A program made the translations under genes and the position numbers. From contig JAGTTD010000008.1 of NCBI GenBank assembly GCA_018398585.1, positions 3,546,501 through 3,610,500 on the forward strand: DNA of 64,000 nucleotides. Reading direction: 5' to 3'. Each line of letters starts with the position of its first letter. The first letter of the stretch is position 1. Of the stretch, positions 58,601 through 64,000 are shown one piece after another. The notes below the pieces were generated by a model. The model was not told the origin of the DNA. It did no database searches and was given only the letters and a program-made list of their open reading frames with translations. This DNA comes from Simmondsia chinensis (Eukaryota; Streptophyta; Magnoliopsida; Caryophyllales; Simmondsiaceae).

Positions 58601-61600
58601 GGCGGGCTTTGAACCGTTCAACCGAGCCATCTGCTTTATATTTCACTTTATATTTCCAAGTGCTGCCTACAAGGTTTTTCGAGTGGTCATGTGGGACAAG
58701 ATCCCAAGTGTTGTTAAGAAGTAAGGCATTAAATTCATCCGCCATGGCTTGCTGCCATTGGGGATTTTTAGCGGCTTGCGAGTAACATGTGGGCTCTTGA
58801 ATTACCGTAATAGATGATAGTGAAAGTGGGTACCGATTTTTACGGATCCCATCCTTAAGCCTAGTACGCATGGGATGCACATTATGAGTAGGGGAAGGCG
58901 GTCGGTTAGGCACGGGACTAGGGTCGGACTCGAAATTTGGAATAGATGACGAAGGTGTATCATCACTGGTCACAAGGACCGAAGACCCGAGAGGGGAGGG
59001 GGGGTTGGCATCCGATGGCGCGGGCGGGGACTGCGCAGGCAGTCGGGCCGGTGTACCGACACTAGCGGGGACGGGAGGCACCGCAGGCACCAGCGGGGTT
59101 AGCCCATGGTCAGGAGGTGCTGTGGCGGGTTTGGCCGGAGCCGGAGTCGCGGATGCAACACCCGGGAAAGGGGAAGTGCAAATTACCAACGGTACATTAT
59201 GGTAAGCATCAGTTTTGGGCACATCAGGGCTAACTAGTTCAGTATAAGGGAATCTGGATTCATCAAAGACTACATGCCTACTAACATATATTCGTTTGTT
59301 TAAGACATCAAAACATCGGTAACCTTTATATCGAGCCGCATACCCGAGAAAAATGCATGGAGTGGAACGAGGGGCTAATTTATGAGGGGCACGGGATGTG
59401 ATGTTGGGGTAACAAACACACCCAAAGACTCTAAAACGATTATAATCCGGGTTGGTATGAAAGAGTTTTTGAAAGGGAGAGAAGTTAGAAAGATTTGGTG
59501 TAGGGAGACGATTTATGGTAAAACATGCCGTGCAAAAAGCGTCGTCCCAAAATTCATAGGGAAGTTTTGAGTGAATTAAGAGAGTCCGTGCCATTTCAGA
59601 TAGATGTCGATGCTTGCGTTCCGCCACCCCATTTTGTTCGGGGGTATCAGGACATGATAGTCGAAAGTGAATTCCAGCATCCCGGCATAGCGCATTCATG
59701 CGCCGATGATCGAATTCACCCCCACCATCACTTTGGAAAACTTTAATTTTCAAATTAAATTGGTTTTCAACTAAATTTTTGAAACCGGTGAATATGTCAT
59801 AAACTTCAAATTTGCGTCGCATCGGATAGAGCCATGTAAAGCGGGAAAAATCATCAACAAATAGAACATAGTATTTAAATGCAGAATTAGAGGAGACGGG
59901 CGATTGCCAAACATCAGAATGTATAAGCTGCAAAGGCATGGTAGTGTTATGTAGCACACGTTCAAAAGGCAGTTTTCTAGATTTACCCAGACAACATGAA
60001 GAACATTTATCTAAAAACGTAACAGAAGGACAAAAATGTTGTTTACACAAAGTATTGAGAACAGAGTTGCCTAGATGCCCTAGTCGCTGATGCCATAATG
60101 CGCCATGAGTGACCCGTGCAAGGAGCCCCATGTCATGTGGTGAGAAGTTATAAAGTGGTCCATTACTGGGTACTTGTAGAAGCGGTGTCCCCGTAGCTCG
60201 GTCCTTAACACAAAAAGAGTTTGAGTCAAATTCAACTTGACATTTATTTTCACGACATAATTGTTTAATCGATAGAAGGTTGTGAGTTAGATTAGGGACA
60301 AGCATAACATTGTTTAAATGAAGGGGTGTTTTAGGTATTGTAGTAGAGCCCACATGTGTTACAGGCAATAAGGCCCCATTCCCAACAAGAACACCTTTAT
60401 GACCAGAATAAGGAAGGAGGTTATAGAGGATACCTGGGTTCGGCGTCATATGGTTGGAAGCACCCGAGTCAGGATACCAGTTGTAGTCATGTGGTTCCTC
60501 CATTGTCATGGCAGCGAAGGATTGGCTAGGGTCCGGGAATGAGGAGTTGTCGAAGCGATGAGAACAGGTAATAGCAGTATGACCAGTTTGTGAACAGATC
60601 TGACAAAATTGGGGAGCGGGGCCGAGCACACCAGCATTAGAGTGGAAGGGGGGACCGACCGGAGGTCGAACAGAGTAGGGAACACTAGAGGATGGCACCC
60701 CAAGGTGGGACCCGTACGGTGGGCCAGTATGGGGTGGCTTGCCACCGCGGCCCCCACGACCCCCTTTCCCCTTCCGACCACGGCCGCGGCCACCGTTCGT
60801 GTGGTGCGGTTGGGGGGGTTGCCCGGAAGCAACCATGGCATGGGCAGGGTCCGGGTTGGTACGACCATTGTTACGGTTGAGGGCACCTTCCTCATTAAGT
60901 AAAGCGGATTTTAACGCATCATAAGAATACAATTTTGAAGTTTGTCGGGTAAAAGTTGCAAAAGCTGCGTATTCAGGGGGTAACCCATGAATAGCAAAGT
61001 GTTGAAATTCTCTAGCAGACACAGGCGAGTCAATGGCAGCTAAATCATCTGCAATTGATTTAAGTTCAGAAAGGTAGGCATCCATGGTTTTGCCATCTTT
61101 ACGTAGGGTTATGAGTTGAGTCCGGAGGTCATACTCCTTAGCCATGGAGTGATCCCTAAAACGCTTAGCCAAGGCATCCCACATGTCTTTGGAAGTTGGA
61201 TAGCGGACAATATCATTAATAAGGGAGCGGGAGAGAGTGGCAGCTATACAAGATCGGAGACTCTGATCTGTGCGTAGCCATGTAATGTAATCCGGATTAG
61301 AATAAGTCGATCCGGTGGGGAGAGTTATTTGAGCAGGGGGACAGGGGTAAGATCCATCAATGAACCCTAATAATTGGTGTGCAAGTAGTAACATGTTAAA
61401 TTGTTCTTTCCATGGGGGATAATCAGAAGTTGATTCGAGTTTAATTGTTACAATGCTAGTGATATTGGATAAAGGAAGAACAATTGGGGAAGCGGGATGG
61501 TTATAGATATTAGGGTTGAAGTAATTTGTATTTAGGTAATTGGGGTTTGGGGAAGAGAGAGGGGAGGCTGATGGCGCCACACCGGCATCCCCACCGACAT

Positions 61601-63818
61601 GGGGGAGGGTCGGGAAGATTGCCGGAGCAGGTGCGCCACCGTCGGTTGGCCGGAATCCACCGGACAGTGTGGGTCCGGCAAAGCCAGCACCGAGCGAGGG
61701 TGCAGGGAAAGCGGAAAATTGGTTCGACAGTGACGGGATGTCCAGATTAAGGGTCGGGTTCGACAATGACCTCCCAAGTGGTGGTAGAGTACCGGAGATG
61801 ACGACACCGGCATCCACCGACCGAGAGAAGGAAACACCGGTGGTGGTGGTTCCGACAATAGAGGTGTCGGTCACCACCCCTGGTGGGCTAAGCGCTGCGG
61901 TGGTGGGTAGAGCACCGGCATGGGGAGGGCCGGGCACTGCCACCGAGCGGGCGCTGCTGGGTGGGGAGGAGGGGAGGGAGTTTAGGGCATTTGCGTAGAA
62001 TCGATTTGGATTAGAAGCCATTGCTCAAATAAATTATGAAAAAGTACGAAAGAAAGAAAAGAAAACAGTAAAAGATGTAACGTACTAGAGAATTCAACAC
62101 TTCAATTGCATAGAGAAAAGAACAAAAAAAAAAAAAAAAACCGACAAACAACGAAATGAAAAGAACAGCGGAAGGAAAAAAAGAAAATCAGAGTAATTGC
62201 TCTGATACCATGTGAATAAATATAATTGAATGAATAGAGGAGTACATGGAGTTCACAATATATAGGCAAACACCAAGAGTCAAAAGACTAAGAATACCCC
62301 TAGGGTTACATAAGTCAAAGGGCAAAAGGGTAAACTGTAAAACCCTAGGAATATTCTAGAATATAGTCTAATAGTATTTACAAAATACCAAGCAAGCGGC
62401 TAGCAATGTAAGAATATCTCCCCTCCAAGGGGAAGGTATTTTTTTAAAAAAAATTTACAAAAGCCCAAGCAAACCGAAAAAAATGAGATGCTAGATGAGG
62501 AAATATTTTTTGAAAAATGTAATTTTTTTATTTATTTTATTTTGTGTTATTTTGGGCAACTACTCAATTTTAGAAACATATTTTGGTTTGGTTAAGTACA
62601 AGTTGATTATCTTGTGAAAGCCAAAAACTAAGGGCTTGTTTGGTGTGATTTTCTGTATGTAACTTTTGGTTTTTTAGAAATTAAAAGCTATATTTTGAAA
62701 GGATTTTTTATTTTTTCCCCTTCATTTTGAGGTTTTACTTAAAGTAGGAATAGAATGAGAAGGAAAAAAAAAAAAAAAAAAACCAAAAACAAGAAATAAT
62801 TGTTTCCAAAATATGATTTTTAGTTTCCAAAAACCTAAAAATTACAAATAAGAAGCGATATTGAACAAGCCCTAAGGATTCGTTTGATTGGGAATGTCCT
62901 TTTCCATCCCATTCTACAGTTTGCTTGCATTAGTAAGGAGCGAAAATGGTTTATAGGGAAAAGCTTTTCCTTTGTTGGGGAGAAATTGATTTTTTTTTCT
63001 TAACGGAAGGGAAGTCATTACGCCTAGCACTAACCCCGCGTGAAGTTATACTATGAAATTGTTTTCTTAACTAAACAAAAGGAACTTTTGAAGGAAATTC
63101 ATTATTATTTGAGAATTCTTTGAGAATGTCTTACTTCGAAGTTTGTTTTGACGGAAGACTTTTTCGTCTGAATTTTGTTATTACATTACATAACTTCATA
63201 GTAATAAATGCAAATAAGGAAAAACTTTCCCTCCATTGAGGGAAAAATCGACTTTCCCTCAATAAAGAACAAAAATATTGTCCTTCATGGAGAGGAAAAC
63301 GTTTTAATTCATTGAGGGGAAAACGTTTTTTGTGACAATTTCATATCATATGTCTTAATTCAACCTCAGTCAAGTATGAACCTCATAAGAATTTATAAAA
63401 TGAAACCATTTAATTTGGATAGAAAAATAAAATTTTGTAGGAAAAATATTTTTAATTGGAGATATTATGTGAAAAATTTTCCTTGCCAGAGAATATTTTA
63501 TGGAAAATTTTCTCTTTGAACGAAATGAAGCGGAAAGTAATTGTCGTTTTATTTGTCATTGGAGAAAGTGAAAGAATCCCTTCCATCAGAAACTGATTAA
63601 TTTGCTTCCAATTGTAGTTTGTGCCCGATCCAAGGTTTGAAGAAGTGAAGGCATATGTTAGAAGTGGCGCTTTTGGCCCTTATAGCTATGAAGAATTGAT
63701 GGGTTCACTGGAAGGAAACGAAGGCTTCGGACGCGCTGACTATTTCCTTGTTGGCAAGGACTTCCCTAGTTACATAGAATGCCAGGACAAGGTCGACGAG
63801 GCATACCGTGACCAGAAG
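46077..63818 (+). CDS. PHO1: Plastidic alpha-1,4-glucan phosphorylase, L-type (PHO1/PHS1), 3' end outside window
   Basis: Exons: 46077-46263, 48898-49136, 49516-49617, 50426-50602, 50728-51003, 51619-51890, 52275-52392, 52476-52901, 53026-53178, 53948-54076, 54678-54914, 55143-55219, 56539-56725 and 63618-63818. The frame stays open for 927 codons; the last exon is beyond 64000. The enzyme reversibly phosphorolyses alpha-1,4-glucans to glucose-1-phosphate in plastids, in starch metabolism. Residues 1 to about 60 are Ser/Thr/Arg-rich, like a transit peptide. The catalytic fold follows ([39 protein letters not shown] block, [12 protein letters not shown]). Exon 8 contains the acidic insertion (about residues 487-553, with [16 protein letters not shown]) that marks the L-type isozyme. 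The PLP-binding motif [14 protein letters not shown] is in exon 13, with Lys811 the expected Schiff-base residue. The exon 1 donor is ambiguous (46263 or 46281, same phase). Intron 13 is 6.9 kb because a copia element sits in it. Confidence 0.95.
46600..46650 (+). repeat. TA/TATG microsatellite in PHO1 intron 1
   Basis: Alternating TA followed by TATG units, about 45 bp. Confidence 0.8.
46855..47083 (-). mobile_element. LINE 3' fragment, related to 7960-8421
   Basis: Shares AGATGTACAAAGGGTTAAG, CTTTGCAAATCAACCAAAG and CTATGTCAGCAAAGCC with the LINE remnant in LRR intron 2. It is 5'-truncated, with its A-rich end near 46855. It lies in PHO1 intron 1, directly next to the 5S-headed SINE, which has inserted into its edge. 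Confidence 0.6.
47096..47333 (-). mobile_element. 5S rRNA-headed SINE with Au-like tail, flanked by 12-bp target duplications
   Basis: TTTCATAAAATC lies on both sides (47084-47095 and 47334-47345). On the minus strand the insertion begins AAGAGAGTACCAACACACAAG. It then has a 5S head (CCCATTAGAACTCCGAAG, GAGAGTAGTACC, GATGGGTGACCTCCTGG, CTCGTGTTGCACC) and joins TTCAGGTTGGGGGTTCTCGG. The full tail follows: GAAACAGCCTCTCTTCAGGG, TGAAGGGGGAAGGCTG, AGACCCTGCTTAGGCAGGAG, CTTGGAGCACTGAA. This is the best-preserved chimera in the window. Confidence 0.9.
47346..48897 (+). other. Remainder of PHO1 intron 1
   Basis: AT-rich intron sequence with no recognised element or coding exon. The acceptor GTTAG lies just before 48898. 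Confidence 0.6.
53343..53600. mobile_element. Non-autonomous hAT element, about 258 bp, in PHO1 intron 9
   Basis: Flanked by ACTGATC (53335-53341 and 53601-53607), with inverted ends TTAGAGGTGGGCAACAGGCC and AGTGGTGGCTAGTGGGCC. It is almost wholly made of GGGCCGGGTCGG-type words, like the ends of the hAT element at 41881-44901. The overlapping ORFs across it on both strands are composition artefacts. Confidence 0.8.
55220..56538 (+). other. PHO1 intron 12
   Basis: A 1.3-kb AT-rich intron with a T11 run near 55350. No mobile element with definable ends was found. Confidence 0.6.
57091..57253 (-). repeat. 3' LTR of the intact copia element
   Basis: On the minus strand it starts TATTAGACTATATTCTAG and ends TTATTCACA. 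It directly follows the polypurine tract. Confidence 0.9.
57261..62021 (-). CDS. Copia gag-pol polyprotein, 1586 aa, uninterrupted
   Basis: A single open frame with all copia domains. The N-terminal Pro/Ser-rich gag has a capsid-like region near residue 200. A CCHC zinc knuckle ([14 protein letters not shown], about 470) binds RNA. The aspartic protease has the intact active site DSGAS (about 517). The GAG pre-integrase domain is [10 protein letters not shown] (about 642). The integrase core has [15 protein letters not shown] and [10 protein letters not shown] (about 720-805). A Pro-rich linker (about 930-1040) precedes reverse transcriptase with catalytic YVDDIIL (about 1268). RNase H has [20 protein letters not shown] (about 1432) and ends near [11 protein letters not shown]. 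No catalytic residue I can judge is missing, so the element may be able to move on its own. Retrotransposition has not been shown. The gene runs opposite to PHO1 transcription. Confidence 0.97.
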   Translation of the reverse strand: MASNPNRFYANALNSLPSSPPSSARSVAVPGPPHAGALPTTAALSPPGVVTDTSIVGTTTTGVSFSRSVDAGVVISGTLPPLGRSLSNPTLNLDIPSLSNQFSAFPAPSLGAGFAGPTLSGGFRPTDGGAPAPAIFPTLPHVGGDAGVAPSASPLSSPNPNYLNTNYFNPNIYNHPASPIVLPLSNITSIVTIKLESTSDYPPWKEQFNMLLLAHQLLGFIDGSYPCPPAQITLPTGSTYSNPDYITWLRTDQSLRSCIAATLSRSLINDIVRYPTSKDMWDALAKRFRDHSMAKEYDLRTQLITLRKDGKTMDAYLSELKSIADDLAAIDSPVSAREFQHFAIHGLPPEYAAFATFTRQTSKLYSYDALKSALLNEEGALNRNNGRTNPDPAHAMVASGQPPQPHHTNGGRGRGRKGKGGRGGRGGKPPHTGPPYGSHLGVPSSSVPYSVRPPVGPPFHSNAGVLGPAPQFCQICSQTGHTAITCSHRFDNSSFPDPSQSFAAMTMEEPHDYNWYPDSGASNHMTPNPGILYNLLPYSGHKGVLVGNGALLPVTHVGSTTIPKTPLHLNNVMLVPNLTHNLLSIKQLCRENKCQVEFDSNSFCVKDRATGTPLLQVPSNGPLYNFSPHDMGLLARVTHGALWHQRLGHLGNSVLNTLCKQHFCPSVTFLDKCSSCCLGKSRKLPFERVLHNTTMPLQLIHSDVWQSPVSSNSAFKYYVLFVDDFSRFTWLYPMRRKFEVYDIFTGFKNLVENQFNLKIKVFQSDGGGEFDHRRMNALCRDAGIHFRLSCPDTPEQNGVAERKHRHLSEMARTLLIHSKLPYEFWDDAFCTACFTINRLPTPNLSNFSPFQKLFHTNPDYNRFRVFGCVCYPNITSRAPHKLAPRSTPCIFLGYAARYKGYRCFDVLNKRIYVSRHVVFDESRFPYTELVSPDVPKTDAYHNVPLVICTSPFPGVASATPAPAKPATAPPDHGLTPLVPAVPPVPASVGTPARLPAQSPPAPSDANPPSPLGSSVLVTSDDTPSSSIPNFESDPSPVPNRPPSPTHNVHPMRTRLKDGIRKNRYPLSLSSITVIQEPTCYSQAAKNPQWQQAMADEFNALLLNNTWDLVPHDHSKNLVGSTWKYKVKYKADGSVERFKARLVAQGFHQREGLDYKETFSPVVKPTTIRFILTLAVTYNWSIQQLDVKNAFLHGHLKEEVYMKQPQGFIYPKFPNHVCRLRKALYGLKQAPRAWFQRFSTFLLHLGFTCCRADPSLFIHKTRSHLTCLLLYVDDIILTGSDPSHLKSLIQSLSTQFSMKDLGPLHFFLGIQATRNSSGLFLSQHKYAVDLLTKLGLCDAKPVKTPLPTRAHLSLSDRALLEDPTEYRSAVGALQYLTMTRPDICYAVNLVSQFMHAPRDPHWQAVKRILRYLKSTPDHGLLLQPARTLTITAFADADWGGCPDTRRSTTGYAVYLGPNLISWRAKKQITVSKSTTESEYWAVAQAAAESDWLRYIMRDLAIRHPGPIIVYCDNVSASYLAANQVSNDRSKHVDVDFHYVREKVLKGDLQVHYTPTTKQVADILTKGLAADRFFQHKANLRVLSPRSD
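62211..62373 (-). repeat. 5' LTR of the intact copia element
   Basis: This is the promoter-side LTR on the minus strand. Its inner edge abuts the primer-binding site (62199-62210). It is identical to the 3' LTR apart from one noticed substitution. Confidence 0.9.
62374..63617 (+). other. Rest of PHO1 intron 13
   Basis: AT-rich intron with A-runs and imperfect repeats of GAAAAGCTTTTCC / GAGGGAAAAAC-like phrases (62880-63520). No exon or defined element was found before the acceptor TTGTAG at 63617. Confidence 0.5.
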
Positions 63819-64000
63819 GTGCGTACCATTTGCATATTTGATTTATGAGCACTTCGATTCTTGCATATGGAGGCGTGCCCGGATCAACCTACTATCATGT
63901 CCAAGATTGTTTCCTTAAGCCTATATATCCACATTTTCTCACTTTGAAAGGGGTATGAGATGGTGATTTCTAGGAGATTATCCGTCCTAGTATTGTTTTT
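63819..64000 (+). other. Start of PHO1 intron 14
   Basis: Begins with the donor GTGCGT. The final PHO1 exon, expected to encode about 40 more residues, is not present up to 64000. Confidence 0.7.

Larger units (their letters stand above)
57091..62373 (-). mobile_element. Intact Ty1/copia retrotransposon (RE1-like) antisense in PHO1 intron 13
   Basis: Two 163-bp LTRs (57091-57253 and 62211-62373) appear to differ at one base (T/C near 57123). On the minus strand, the 5' LTR is followed at once by the primer site TGGTATCAGAGC, complementary to initiator tRNA-Met. Next come one long gag-pol ORF and a polypurine tract GAGGGGGCC before the 3' LTR. A TAGTA target duplication fits if the LTR start is set two bases inward (TTAG); otherwise the duplication is imperfect. 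It is structurally complete and young. Confidence 0.93.

Noticed and set aside
57300..61998. Plus-strand ORFs of up to 153 aa opposite the copia gag-pol
   Set aside because: Antisense shadows of the intact polyprotein; no independent domains.

Overview
The window is plant nuclear DNA, almost certainly from a eudicot. It is AT-rich, its genes are intron-rich with GT-AG splice sites, and it carries Ty1/copia, hAT, LINE and SINE elements. The SINE tails are Au-like, ending in TTG repeats. I cannot place it to genus.

Four host genes can be supported. (1) Minus strand, 2754-11747: a secreted leucine-rich-repeat protein of 327 aa, rebuilt from 11 exons. Most exons are exactly 72 bp and all internal ones share one phase. 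(2) Minus strand, 19672-19929: a small CLE signalling-peptide precursor ending in RLVPSGPNPLHN, the CLE9/CLE10 dodecapeptide. (3) Minus strand, 31180-35113: a SNAP33-type Qb+Qc SNARE of 293 aa in five coding exons, with an inferred 5' UTR exon near 37547-37850. (4) Plus strand, from 46077 past the right edge: the plastidic L-type alpha-glucan phosphorylase (PHO1/PHS1). Fourteen exons are visible, including the acidic L78-type insertion, and the last exon lies outside the window.

Between and inside these genes the DNA is mostly mobile elements. A decayed Tnt1-like copia element with both LTRs lies at 21944-26933. A young copia element with one intact 1586-codon gag-pol ORF and nearly identical 163-bp LTRs (57091-62373) sits antisense in the last visible PHO1 intron. 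A hAT transposon (41881-44901) has a matching target duplication but a broken transposase. At least five smaller non-autonomous hAT-type elements have 7-8 bp target duplications at both ends. Two solo LTRs of one family lie in introns of two different genes. LINE 3' ends are also present.

The two most unusual items are as follows. First, a SINE family joins a 5S rRNA-derived head to an Au-SINE-like tail. Two full chimeras and two tail-only copies are bracketed by 12-15 bp target duplications, and one locus carries two 5S heads in tandem. Second, a 472-bp fold-back element at 45297-45768 contains three further hairpins built from the motif GTTGCACGACGT.

All exon boundaries come from reading splice signals, frame continuity and family similarity. 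No alignment or database search was possible.
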